Part shown: piece after piece, positions 1 through 8,329 of the stretch
Numbering within the stretch: the stretch's first letter is position 1
How the letters are laid out: each line of letters opens with the position of its first letter
DNA from: Joostella atrarenae
GTDB lineage: Bacteria > Bacteroidota > Bacteroidia > Flavobacteriales > Flavobacteriaceae
Length of the DNA stretch: 64,000 bases
Direction: 5' to 3'
Assembly: GCF_021764745.1 (NCBI RefSeq)
Contig: NZ_JAETXX010000007.1
Span: forward strand, 62,001-126,000
The notes under the pieces: generated by a model
Told to the model about the DNA's origin: nothing
The model's database searches: none
What the model saw: only the letters and a program-made list of their open reading frames with translations
Program-made: the position numbers and the translations under genes

Positions 1-2
1 AC

Positions 3-1166
3 ACGCATAAAGATAAGGTGCCAGAAAATTGGATTCGTAAGCAAACTTTGGTTAATGCGGAGCGTTATATTACTGAAGAATTAAAAGAATACGAATCTAA
101 AATATTAGGAGCAGAAGAGAAAATTGCAATTTTAGAGCAACAGCTTTTCTCACAATTAATATCTTGGATGCATTCTTATATCCAATCTGTACAAACTAAT
201 GCGGCTCTAATTGCACAATTAGACTGCCTCTGTAGTTTTGTTCAATTAGCAAAAGACAATAATTACAACAGACCAGAAATAAACGATTCTTACGATCTTG
301 AAATAGAAAATGGAAGACACCCCGTTATAGAAAAACAACTTCCTTTAGGAGAAGCTTATATTGCCAACAATGTGGTTCTTAATAGAGATGAGCAGCAAAT
401 TATAATGATTACAGGACCAAATATGAGTGGTAAGTCGGCTATTTTGAGACAAACAGCTCTTATAGTTTTACTAGCACAAATGGGAAGTTTTGTTCCAGCA
501 GAAAAAGCTCGTATTGGTATTGTCGATAAAATTTTTACGCGTGTAGGTGCTAGTGATAATATCTCTTTGGGTGAATCTACATTTATGGTTGAAATGAATG
601 AAACCGCTTCTATTCTTAATAATGTTTCTGAAAGGAGTTTAATTTTACTTGATGAAATTGGTAGAGGTACAAGTACATATGATGGTATTTCTATTGCGTG
701 GGCTATTGCAGAGTATATCCACGAACATCCAGGGAAAGCAAAGACACTGTTTGCCACTCATTACCATGAGCTAAATGAAATGACAGAAACTTTCTCTAGA
801 ATAAAAAACTTTAATGTTTCTGTAAAAGAATTAAAAGACAATGTCCTTTTCTTAAGAAAACTTGTTTCTGGAGGAAGTGAACATAGCTTTGGAATACACG
901 TAGCAAAAATGGCTGGAATGCCACAACAAGTAATCCATAGAGCAAACAAAATATTAAAGAAGCTAGAGAAATCTCACAGCAGTGAAGAACTTACAGACAA
1001 CCTAAAAGCATCTCAAAATGAAATGCAGCTAAGCATTTTTAATTTAGATGACCCACTTTTAGAAAATATAAAAGAAGAGATTCTACATACTGATATAGAT
1101 ACATTGACTCCTGTAGAGGCTTTAATGAAATTAAATGAGATAAAAAGAATGCTTGTTAAGAAGTAG
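3..1166 (+). CDS. mutS: DNA mismatch repair protein MutS, 3' part
   Basis: MutS recognises mismatches and small loops and uses ATP to recruit MutL. Only the C-terminal part is here: the frame is open to the left edge ([10 protein letters not shown] precedes the first possible start), so the N-terminal mismatch-binding and connector domains lie outside the window. Visible are the end of the lever/clamp region, the P-loop GPNMSGKS at about residues 133-140 of the fragment, the Walker B stretch [15 protein letters not shown], and the ATPase signature FATHYHEL. The end of the protein is a normal helical C-terminus. Two tRNA genes follow on the same strand. Identity is certain from the ATPase motifs. 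Confidence 0.97.
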   Translation, partial: THKDKVPENWIRKQTLVNAERYITEELKEYESKILGAEEKIAILEQQLFSQLISWMHSYIQSVQTNAALIAQLDCLCSFVQLAKDNNYNRPEINDSYDLEIENGRHPVIEKQLPLGEAYIANNVVLNRDEQQIIMITGPNMSGKSAILRQTALIVLLAQMGSFVPAEKARIGIVDKIFTRVGASDNISLGESTFMVEMNETASILNNVSERSLILLDEIGRGTSTYDGISIAWAIAEYIHEHPGKAKTLFATHYHELNEMTETFSRIKNFNVSVKELKDNVLFLRKLVSGGSEHSFGIHVAKMAGMPQQVIHRANKILKKLEKSHSSEELTDNLKASQNEMQLSIFNLDDPLLENIKEEILHTDIDTLTPVEALMKLNEIKRMLVKK

Positions 1167-1224
1167 ATAATCTGACAGTTATAAATAATTTTAAAATTTA
1201 TTTAATTCTTTTTCAAAAAAAGCT

Positions 1225-1253
1225 TTGGTTTTTGAAGAATTGTTTTAAATTTG
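1225..1253 (+). promoter_or_regulatory. Promoter of the tRNA-Gly/tRNA-Leu unit
   Basis: TTG at 1225-1227, an 18-bp spacer and TAAATTTG at 1246-1253 fit the Bacteroidota primary-sigma consensus (TTG-N17-23-TAnnTTTG). The element lies about 70 bp before tRNA-Gly. The sequence just after the -7 box (GCATCCGCAAT) recurs with one change at the tRNA-Phe promoter. Confidence 0.65.
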
Positions 1254-1320
1254 CATCCGCAATCAGAGATATACTGAGCGCCACAAAGACCAAGTGTTCT
1301 TTTATTTATTTAAAACCAAT

Positions 1321-1393
1321 GCGAAAATAGCTCAGTTGGTAGAGCGCAACCTTGCCAAGGTTGAGGTCGCGGGTTCGAATCCCGTTTTTCGCT
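1321..1393 (+). tRNA. tRNA-Gly (anticodon GCC)
   Basis: A full cloverleaf can be drawn. The acceptor stem GCGAAAA pairs with TTTTCGC, the anticodon stem CAACC/GGTTG encloses the loop TTGCCAA with anticodon GCC at 1354-1356, and the T arm is GCGGG-TTCGAAT-CCCGT. The discriminator base is T, as in bacterial glycine tRNAs. CCA is not encoded. It is read first in a two-tRNA transcript. Confidence 0.97.
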
Positions 1394-1475
1394 CAATAAA
1401 ATGAGCGAACAACAAAAGAAGTTATCAGAACAAATTCTGATTTTCAGAATCGTTTTCGTTCTTTAAAAATATTTC

Positions 1476-1561
1476 GCTCGAGTGGTGGAATTGGTAGACA
1501 CGCTGGACTTAAAATCCAGTGGGCAGTAATGTCCGTGCGGGTTCAAGTCCCGCCTCGAGTA
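1476..1561 (+). tRNA. tRNA-Leu (anticodon UAA)
   Basis: Class II tRNA of 86 nt with a long variable arm. The acceptor stem is GCTCGAG/CTCGAGT (first pair G-U), the anticodon stem CTGGA/TCCAG carries the loop CTTAAAA with anticodon TAA at 1510-1512, and the T arm is GCGGG-TTCAAGT-CCCGC. The discriminator is A and CCA is not encoded. It lies 82 nt after tRNA-Gly and directly before a terminator. Confidence 0.97.
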
Positions 1562-1564
1562 CTT

Positions 1565-1601
1565 AAACCCTAGTAAATCTTACGATTTTCTAGGGTTTTT
1601 T
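1565..1601 (+). terminator. Intrinsic terminator of the tRNA unit
   Basis: The arms AAACCCTAG (1565-1573) and CTAGGGTTT (1590-1598) form a perfect 9-bp stem that runs into a T tract. It starts 4 nt after tRNA-Leu. Between here and 1756 only an imperfect hairpin (AGCTATTTTAG at 1690-1700 with CTAAAAATAGCT at 1710-1721) is visible; it could mark the end of the minus-strand gene that stops at 1757. Confidence 0.85.
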
Positions 1602-1756
1602 GCTTTTATAAACATTGGTTTACTGCCCCACCGCAAACCAAAAAGCAACATCAAGAATCTCAGGCGTAAGCCATAAGACAGATATCATAAGCTATTTTAG
1701 AAACTACACCTAAAAATAGCTCTCACAGGCAAGGAACTCGCAATAAGTTATAGCCA

Positions 1757-2443
1757 TTAACTCGCATTACCATATTCCTTCTGTACGCTATCCTGTAGAT
1801 TAACATACAGCAAAGGACTTTTAAACTCTGATCGTTGTAATATTTCAGATTGCTTTTCAACACTCAATCGTGTTTGACTCAATGCCTCCATATCAAAATG
1901 CAAAGCATACTTTCTGCGTGCATCATAAATAAGCCATTTTTTATTCGGATATCTACGCTTAAAATAATTCCCTATAAGCGGAATCATATTAAAATTAGAA
2001 TTTAAAACCGCGACATCCATATCATCATCAGTTGTCTTAAACTCCAAATAAGTTTGAATATGATGCATTTCCCTAGTAACCATACGAGCCACCTGAGACA
2101 CACGAAGCGCACTTACATTTGAAAGATCTGTATAATTAAAAGACTCCGTAGCATACACATGCATGATATATTGCAACAACACATCTTCCGTACCTTTAAT
2201 TTCGCTCAGAAAAGCCTTATACATCTCCTTAGCTCCATGTTTTGTAATCTTCACCTCCAAAGAACTCCAAACACGCCTAGCATGCTCCTCATTAGCCTCT
2301 ATTCGCTTTCCTTCTGCAAACATATCTGGAACATAATGTTTAGGCTTCACTATAGAAACATTTTTAAGTCCTTTATCAAAAACATGGTATACTGCAGATA
2401 GAAATCCTGAAAAACTCTCATCGTAAATTAAAATAGTGTTCAT
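1757..2443 (-). CDS. DUF4130 / TIGR03915-type putative DNA metabolism protein
   Basis: The protein (228 aa) matches the DUF4130/TIGR03915 pattern throughout: an N-terminal YDESFSGFLSAVYHVF segment, the middle signature TREMHHIQTYLEFK, and the C-terminal IGNYFKRRYPNKKWLIYDARR. In other bacteria this family sits beside, or is fused to, a radical SAM protein (TIGR03916) or a UdgX-like uracil-DNA glycosylase, which suggests a DNA repair or modification role; the biochemical activity is not known to me. No such partner is next to it here. I chose the ATG at 2443 because family homology starts at MNTILIYDES; a longer reading frame upstream would cross a predicted operator. It is divergent from an S24 repressor gene. 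Confidence 0.85.
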   Translation of the reverse strand: MNTILIYDESFSGFLSAVYHVFDKGLKNVSIVKPKHYVPDMFAEGKRIEANEEHARRVWSSLEVKITKHGAKEMYKAFLSEIKGTEDVLLQYIMHVYATESFNYTDLSNVSALRVSQVARMVTREMHHIQTYLEFKTTDDDMDVAVLNSNFNMIPLIGNYFKRRYPNKKWLIYDARRKYALHFDMEALSQTRLSVEKQSEILQRSEFKSPLLYVNLQDSVQKEYGNAS

Positions 2444-2495
2444 AGTAGTCTTGTTTTTATTGAAAAGCCTTTCAACCATTATTTTCTTAATTTTA

Positions 2496-2609
2496 GGAAA
2501 TATTCCAATATTTAATAGTCCTAGCTTCATATTTTGATTAAATTAGCAACTGTTATCATTAATAACAATCCAAATATATGGAAAATTTCCAATAAAAAGG
2601 AATTATTCC
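2496..2609. promoter_or_regulatory. Three GGAA-N3-TTCC palindromes, candidate operators
   Basis: Three 11-bp palindromes of the same form lie between the divergent DUF4130 and XRE-S24 genes: GGAAATATTCC (2496-2506), GGAAAATTTCC (2580-2590) and GGAATTATTCC (2599-2609). The last two are 19 bp apart centre to centre. TATATTTA at 2621-2628 resembles a -7 box for the S24 gene, so the two proximal sites would cover its -33 region. The simplest reading is autorepression plus control of the DUF4130 gene by the S24 protein. The sites are seen; the regulator match is inferred. Confidence 0.55.
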
Positions 2610-2647
2610 AAAATATTTTATATATTTACATTGCTAAAAAGCACAAT

Positions 2648-3415
2648 ATGAAGTCGGAACTCCCTATAGAAGTAATTAGATTTAAAGAGGTAAGAGAAAA
2701 GCTAAACCATACACAACAAAGCTTTGCAGAGGTTTTGAATGTAAAAAAATCTACTGCAGATATAGAGCGAGGAAAATCTAAAATTACAGGGAGCGTCGTT
2801 GTTGCTCTTATGGAAAATTTCCAAATCAATCCACTTTGGCTCTATGGAAAAAGTAATCAGAGAACTTTAGACACCTCCATCAACACTTCTCCTAAAGTCA
2901 TTACTATTACACCAGAAAACAACGAAGGCATTGTATTAGTCAATGTAAAAGCGGCAGCTGGGTACCCTAACAACATTCAAGATCTAGATTGGTACGAAGA
3001 GCTTCCTGCGTTCACCATTCCACTTCCAGAATACAGAAATACGACCTATCGTGGCTTTCAAGTAGAGGGAGACAGTATGCTACCAAGCCTACACCCAAAA
3101 GAGTGGGTTTTAGGAAAGGCCGTGGAAAGTATTTCTATGCTTAAAAATCACTCTATTTGCGTAGTCGTTATGCAAGATAGCGTACTTGTAAAAAAGGTGC
3201 AAAAGCATGAAAATAACAACGAATCCCTATCGCTTATATCCTTAAATCCGGATTACCCACCCATTACTATTAACACCTTTCAGATACAAGAATTATGGGA
3301 GGTAAGTAGCAAAATCAGCTCTGAAATTAACGATAATTCTGGTTCACTTGCATTAACGCAAATTCAACAATCTTTAATAGACTTAAAGAATGAAATTAAC
3401 TCATTAAAGAAATAG
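2648..3415 (+). CDS. LexA-like XRE family transcriptional repressor with S24 peptidase domain
   Basis: A 255-aa protein with an N-terminal helix-turn-helix (about residues 10-65, with QQSFAEVLNVKKSTADIERG) and a C-terminal S24/LexA-type domain. The domain has the catalytic serine in EGDSM (Ser143), the general-base lysine in VLVKKV (Lys182) and an Ala-Gly pair (104-105, in KAAAGY) where LexA-type proteins cleave themselves. It could therefore be inactivated by DNA damage through RecA. A short coiled-coil-like tail ends the protein. I chose the ATG at 2648; the longer frame from 2534 starts at a non-ATG codon and runs through the operators. LexA itself has a winged helix, so this is the phage-repressor-like class. 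It is divergent from DUF4130. Confidence 0.85.
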   Translation: MKSELPIEVIRFKEVREKLNHTQQSFAEVLNVKKSTADIERGKSKITGSVVVALMENFQINPLWLYGKSNQRTLDTSINTSPKVITITPENNEGIVLVNVKAAAGYPNNIQDLDWYEELPAFTIPLPEYRNTTYRGFQVEGDSMLPSLHPKEWVLGKAVESISMLKNHSICVVVMQDSVLVKKVQKHENNNESLSLISLNPDYPPITINTFQIQELWEVSSKISSEINDNSGSLALTQIQQSLIDLKNEINSLKK

Positions 3416-3419
3416 CAAA

Positions 3420-3596
3420 CTGCATGGACTAATAGCAACAACTATAGTATTTCTGCTAATAATATTTCATAGAAGCAAGCAAGCTTATTACTTCAATAAA
3501 TCGCTGTTGCCCTCTATCGCCCATACACGGTATTTGGCTCTATCGGGGCTAGTTATATTCTTTCTGGGTTATAAGCTATCAGCAGTAAAAAAATAA
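3420..3596 (+). CDS. Possible small two-helix membrane protein with a non-ATG start
   Basis: An open frame of 58 codons fills the gap between the S24 gene and the convergent CPXCG gene. It has two hydrophobic stretches (ATTIVFLLIIF and LALSGLVIFFLGY) with a basic segment between them and a KK end, which is how small inner-membrane proteins look. There is no ATG in frame; CTG at 3420, 4 nt after the S24 stop, is the earliest plausible start. Its stop lies 1 nt before the end of the convergent gene. It could equally be a chance frame or a gene that lost its start. Confidence 0.35.
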   Translation: MHGLIATTIVFLLIIFHRSKQAYYFNKSLLPSIAHTRYLALSGLVIFFLGYKLSAVKK

Positions 3597-3597
3597 A

Positions 3598-3777
3598 TTA
3601 TTGTTCTATACTTTCAGCAGAAAAAGAAGTAAGCTCATTGTTCTCAAAAGTAACATTCAACTCAATAGGATTACAGCATACCTCACAGTCTTCTACATAA
3701 GTCTGACTCACAGAAGGGTCTAATAGCATCGATATTTCTTCCCAGCAATATGGGCATTGAAAATAGTGTTCAAACAT
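3598..3777 (-). CDS. CPXCG-type cysteine-rich protein
   Basis: A 59-aa protein of the CPXCG cysteine-rich family, small zinc-ribbon-like proteins of unknown role. It has the first knuckle CPYC (residues 9-12) and the second, VEDCEVCCNPIEL, as in the family. The glycine of the CPxCG name is replaced by tryptophan (CPYCW). The ATG at 3777 matches the usual MxEHxFxCPYC beginning; a longer frame would start at TTG. It stands alone between the RND operon and the S24 gene. Confidence 0.85.
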   Translation of the reverse strand: MFEHYFQCPYCWEEISMLLDPSVSQTYVEDCEVCCNPIELNVTFENNELTSFSAESIEQ

Positions 3778-3813
3778 ATTATTTAGTTCGAAAATCAACC
3801 GAAAACTTACAGT

Positions 3814-5127
3814 TTAAAACTCAAAATTTAAAATCTGACCACTTACCTGCAACACTTCAAGTTCTGCAAGCTTAGCAGTATATTTCGCTCTATTTTTTGC
3901 TAAAACAGCATTCAATAAATTTATCTGTGCTTGTCGAAATTCTAAAGATGTGGCCGTTCCGAATTTATAACGTTCTTCAGTTCGATTAAAATTATTTAAA
4001 CTCGTTGCTACATTCTTTTTCTGAGTTTCCAGAATAAATAATGAATTCTGATACGTTTCCCAAGCATTTCTAATATCTCTCTCTACCGTTAAGTCAACTT
4101 GCTTACGCTGTAACTCCTGATTCTCATATTGGATTTTAGCGTTTCTAAGTTGCGTAATACTTTGTCCGCCATCAAACAAGTCCCAAATTAAATTCACACC
4201 TCCAGAAAGTCCCGTAGTTGTACTCGTAATAGTAAAAGCCAACGGATTATCATTAGAGCTTTCGTTCCAACCATAAGAACCTGTTAAACCAATTGTAGGC
4301 AAGAAATTACCCTTGGCCATCTTTACAGAATAATCATTTATTAGCAGTCCTTTCTCGGTTTGTAGCAAAACCACATTGTTCTGTTTCGCTTGGTTAAGAA
4401 TATCTTCCATTACTAAGTTCGGGATAAACTCTACCAAAGTATCAACAACAAAATGATTTGAAAGATCTCTATTCATTATCAAATTAAGATCGCGCTTTGT
4501 GTTTTTTAATACCTGCTCTTGTTGCAATAAATTTATACTATCGGTATTTACATCCACTTCAGCATTTAAAACATCTAAACCAGTATTCTGACCATATTCA
4601 AATTGATATTTAGCACGCTGTAATCGATCTTTAGAAATAGCCAATGCCTGTTTTAAATTAGAAGTATTCTCTGTTAAACGAGCAACTTCATAATACACAC
4701 TAAAAAGCTGAAGAATAGTTGTCTCTATAGTCTCTCTTGCCTGAAGTTCTGTTAAACCAGATTGCTCTTTTAAAGCTTTATAATTATACAACCTTCCAAG
4801 GCCATCAAACAAAGTATAATTAACATTAATAGAAGCGTTATACCTTCTTGTCTCCACATCTTCTGCCGAACGAACTTCTCCATTCGCAAGCTCTCCTTCG
4901 GTATCTTCTTTATTAATGCTTGCGCCACCATTTCCTGTAAGAGTAGGTAAATAACCAGAGTTTAAAATTCCAGCGTTATTAGCGGCAATCTCACTCTCAT
5001 TATTCGCCATTTTTATCCCTAAATTATTATTCAGCGTATAAGAAATAGCATCCTCTTTAGTAAGCATATCTTGTGCAAACAAATTATTTCCAAGAAGAAA
5101 AAATCCTATAATTATTATAAGTTTCAT
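3814..5127 (-). CDS. TolC family outer membrane efflux protein
   Basis: Outer-membrane channel of a tripartite efflux pump. The protein has a signal peptide (MKLIIIIGFFLLGNNLFAQ) and the two tandem OEP repeats, rich in long heptad helices, that form the TolC barrel and tunnel. It is the last gene of the adaptor-pump-channel operon. Three ATGs are possible: 5148, 5136 and 5127. I chose 5127 because it gives a compact signal peptide and begins one base after the pump stop; from 5148 the two genes would overlap by 20 bp. Substrate cannot be told from sequence. Confidence 0.93.
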   Translation of the reverse strand: MKLIIIIGFFLLGNNLFAQDMLTKEDAISYTLNNNLGIKMANNESEIAANNAGILNSGYLPTLTGNGGASINKEDTEGELANGEVRSAEDVETRRYNASINVNYTLFDGLGRLYNYKALKEQSGLTELQARETIETTILQLFSVYYEVARLTENTSNLKQALAISKDRLQRAKYQFEYGQNTGLDVLNAEVDVNTDSINLLQQEQVLKNTKRDLNLIMNRDLSNHFVVDTLVEFIPNLVMEDILNQAKQNNVVLLQTEKGLLINDYSVKMAKGNFLPTIGLTGSYGWNESSNDNPLAFTITSTTTGLSGGVNLIWDLFDGGQSITQLRNAKIQYENQELQRKQVDLTVERDIRNAWETYQNSLFILETQKKNVATSLNNFNRTEERYKFGTATSLEFRQAQINLLNAVLAKNRAKYTAKLAELEVLQVSGQILNFEF

Positions 5128-5128
5128 A

Positions 5129-8100
5129 CTATTCATGATCTTCTGCATTTTGTTCTTTTACTGCTCTTTCTACTTCTCTAGGTTTTACTTTTTTTCCACT
5201 CTTTAACCAAACAGTAGCCACTTTTGTCCTATTACTCATCGATAATAAAATAGGAAGCATTAACAACGTTAAAAGTGTTGCAATAGCAATTCCAAAAGAT
5301 ATCGCTATTGCCATTGGCTTTAAAAACTGAGCTTGTCTACTTTTTTCAAATAATAAAGGAGCTAAACCAGCAATTGTAGTGATGGACGTTAAGAAAATAG
5401 CTCGAAATCTAGATTTACCCGCCATTAATACAGACTGAGAGTAACTTTTACCTTCTTTAAGAAAACTATTAAACTTCCCTATTAACACCAATCCATCGTT
5501 TACCATAATCCCTATCAAGGCAATAATTCCTAACATAGAAAGTACATTTATAGGGAAACCAAGTAAGTAATGTCCCCAAGCAACTCCTATTAAACTAAAA
5601 GGAATCATAAGTAATAATAATAACGGCTGACTGTAACTTCTGAAGGTAAATGCTATAACGGCATATATTAGGAAGATAATTACAGGAAATACTTTCCAAG
5701 CGGAATTCGATAACTTCTCCGCCTCTCTATTTTGCCCTTCGTAAGAAGCAGTAACCGTAGAATAATGAGATTGTAATTCAGGCATAATATTGTCCTGAAT
5801 GTCTGCTAAAATATCAGTAGCACTTTCATCTGGATCGCTTAAATCTGCTTCCACCCGAATTTCTCTAATCCCATTTAAATGCGCAATAGATTCATCTCCC
5901 CTTGCGATGTTATAATTTGCAATCTCTCTAAACGGAACTCGCTCACCGGAAGGAGTAATAATTCTCATTTCATCCAAATCATTGATAGAAGCTCTATTTG
6001 TTCTATCATAACGAACCCAAACTCGAATTTCATCTTGGCCACGCTGAAAACGTTGTGCTTGAAACCCAAAGAAACCACTTCTTACCTGCGTCATTACAGT
6101 ACGAAGATCTAAGCCCAAAGCATAGGCACTTTCTTTCAGTTTAATTCTAATTTCTTTAATTCCTTCAGGATCTGTATCAATAACATCTTTTAGCAAAGGA
6201 TGGGCTTTTAGACGTTCTTTTAAAAATGTCTTAGCTTCTTTTAATTCCTCTCTATTATTACCTAAGAGCGAAACAGAAACTGGTTTACCTCCAAAGTTAC
6301 CTCCAGAACCAAAAGTTAAACGCTCCACTCCATACACTTCTCCAACGGTATCTCGTAAACTATTAGTGATTAGAAAAGACTCAAAATCACGCTCTTCTCC
6401 AGCCAATAAATTAATACTAAGAGAAGCTTTATTGGTTCCAGGGCCTACTCTTTTAATTACATTCTGAACTACTTGCTTATCTCCTTCTTGAATTTCTGAG
6501 TATTTCTCATTTACTTTCCATACATTTTCTTCTACTAAACTTATAATAGAATCTGTAACACGTGCATTTGTTCCTTCTGGCATTAATAAATCTACAGAAA
6601 CACGATCACTGGCTATACTAGGAAATAAAGTTGTACCTATAATACCTCCTCCAATAGCTCCTATTGTTACTATAAAAAACATAGCAAAAATTCCGAAAGC
6701 TAATATTTGATATCTCAAACAAAACTTTAGTGCTGGTCCATATACATTATCACGCAAATAGTCCATCATCCTATCTCCATACTTATTAATCTCTTTCATT
6801 TTTGAGAAAAATTGTTTTATGGCAGATTTATCTTTTCTAGCCTCTTCCGCTTTATCTACTTTTATCAACGCCTTTGAATGCGCAATATGAGCAGGTAAAA
6901 TAATAAGAGCTTCAAAAAGAGAAACTATCAATGTTATAATAACCACTGTAGATACTTCTCCAAAAAATTCTCCAATACGGCTATCTAAGAACAAAAATGT
7001 AGAGAATGCTAAAACGGTAGTTAAAATAGCAGATATAATAGGCGGTAACACTTCCATCGTTCCATCAACAGCTGCCTTTATTGGCGAAGCTCCTCTCTCG
7101 TAATGTTGATAGATATTTTCTGCTATTACAATCCCATCATCCACAAGAATTCCGATTACAATAATCATCCCAAAAAGAGATAATACATTTATAGTAACAT
7201 CGAACATTCCCCCAAAAATAAATAATCCAAGGAATGAAATCGGAAGACCGAAAGCTACCCAAAATGCCAATCTAGAGTTTAAGAAAATAGACAAGAAAAC
7301 AAGAACCAATAATATTCCTTGCCATGCATTTGTAGCCAACAACTCTGTACGTTGTTTTAACCTTATTGAAGAATCGGAAACTACATCTAATTTTACATTA
7401 TTGTATTTATCATTAAATTCTTCAATATAAGCATTCACCTTATCTGCCGCAGAAATCAAATCCTCACTATTGGTATTACTAATCGTAATATTTACTGCTA
7501 GGTTCCCATTAAAATAGGAAGCATTTGGCGTTTCTTCAAAACGGTCTCTTATTTCTGCTACATCTCTTAACCTTACCGTTGTTCCCCCAGGTAAAGCCTT
7601 TACCACAATATTATTAAGTTCATCTCCATAATAAGAACGGTTATTTGCTCTTATTAAATACTCCTCATTATCTGTCTTTATATTCCCTCCTGTTACTAAT
7701 AAATTAGTTTGTGAAATTGCAGAAGCCACTTCAGAAAAAGTAAGGTTATAAGCTAAAAGATCTAACTCTCTAACTGCTATTTCTATTTCTTCTTCTGGAA
7801 ATCCATTTATTTCAATTTGAGAAACTCCATCAAAGCGACGCATATCATTCTCTACATCGCGAGAAATTTTCTTTAATGTAGGTAAAGAGACATTATCTCC
7901 ACTAACAGTAAAACTTATTGTTTCTCTAACGCTTCTCTGCTTACCTACAATTAAGGGCTCCATTCCAGCAGGGAATGTAGGAACTTGATCTACTGCATTC
8001 TTAACTTCTAGCAGCATAAAATCAATATCGTAGCCTTTAAGAATTTCAACTGTTATAGATCCTCCATTTTCTCGAGAAGTAGAGGTCACTCTATCTATTC

Positions 8101-8329
8101 CTTCAATCCCTTTTAGATTGTCTTCAATTTTTATTACAATTCCTTCTTCTATTTCCTGTGGTGCTGCTCCTGGATATGCAACACTAATATTTATGATTTT
8201 AGAATCTATGAGAGGAAAAAAGGAAGACTTTAAGGTAAGTGCTCCGAATATTCCGAAAATTACAAATGCTAGAATAAAAACATTTACTGCAACATCGTAT
8301 TTTATAAAATAGGCTAGTAATTTTCTCAT
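5129..8329 (-). CDS. Efflux RND transporter permease (AcrB/HAE1-like)
   Basis: Proton-driven inner-membrane pump of 1066 aa, the full family length. TM1 is at about residues 13-33, two large periplasmic loops follow TM1 and TM7, and TM4 carries the proton-relay pair in LVDDGIVIAEN (Asp397-Asp398). The second half repeats this with IMVNDGLVLIG. TM segments near the C-terminus end in a basic cytoplasmic tail. Its ATG overlaps the adaptor stop by 4 bp, so the two are translationally coupled. Probable substrates are drugs, detergents or lipophilic compounds; no specific one is supported. No dedicated regulator is adjacent. Confidence 0.96.
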   Translation of the reverse strand: MRKLLAYFIKYDVAVNVFILAFVIFGIFGALTLKSSFFPLIDSKIINISVAYPGAAPQEIEEGIVIKIEDNLKGIEGIDRVTSTSRENGGSITVEILKGYDIDFMLLEVKNAVDQVPTFPAGMEPLIVGKQRSVRETISFTVSGDNVSLPTLKKISRDVENDMRRFDGVSQIEINGFPEEEIEIAVRELDLLAYNLTFSEVASAISQTNLLVTGGNIKTDNEEYLIRANNRSYYGDELNNIVVKALPGGTTVRLRDVAEIRDRFEETPNASYFNGNLAVNITISNTNSEDLISAADKVNAYIEEFNDKYNNVKLDVVSDSSIRLKQRTELLATNAWQGILLVLVFLSIFLNSRLAFWVAFGLPISFLGLFIFGGMFDVTINVLSLFGMIIVIGILVDDGIVIAENIYQHYERGASPIKAAVDGTMEVLPPIISAILTTVLAFSTFLFLDSRIGEFFGEVSTVVIITLIVSLFEALIILPAHIAHSKALIKVDKAEEARKDKSAIKQFFSKMKEINKYGDRMMDYLRDNVYGPALKFCLRYQILAFGIFAMFFIVTIGAIGGGIIGTTLFPSIASDRVSVDLLMPEGTNARVTDSIISLVEENVWKVNEKYSEIQEGDKQVVQNVIKRVGPGTNKASLSINLLAGEERDFESFLITNSLRDTVGEVYGVERLTFGSGGNFGGKPVSVSLLGNNREELKEAKTFLKERLKAHPLLKDVIDTDPEGIKEIRIKLKESAYALGLDLRTVMTQVRSGFFGFQAQRFQRGQDEIRVWVRYDRTNRASINDLDEMRIITPSGERVPFREIANYNIARGDESIAHLNGIREIRVEADLSDPDESATDILADIQDNIMPELQSHYSTVTASYEGQNREAEKLSNSAWKVFPVIIFLIYAVIAFTFRSYSQPLLLLLMIPFSLIGVAWGHYLLGFPINVLSMLGIIALIGIMVNDGLVLIGKFNSFLKEGKSYSQSVLMAGKSRFRAIFLTSITTIAGLAPLLFEKSRQAQFLKPMAIAISFGIAIATLLTLLMLPILLSMSNRTKVATVWLKSGKKVKPREVERAVKEQNAEDHE

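Noticed and set aside
356-757. 133-codon frame antisense to mutS
   Set aside because: It is a shadow of the mutS ATPase region with no independent signals.
1615-1641. TTGGTTT / AAACCAA inverted repeat after the tRNA terminator
   Set aside because: It is short, with a 13-nt spacer and no T tract; too weak to call a terminator or site.
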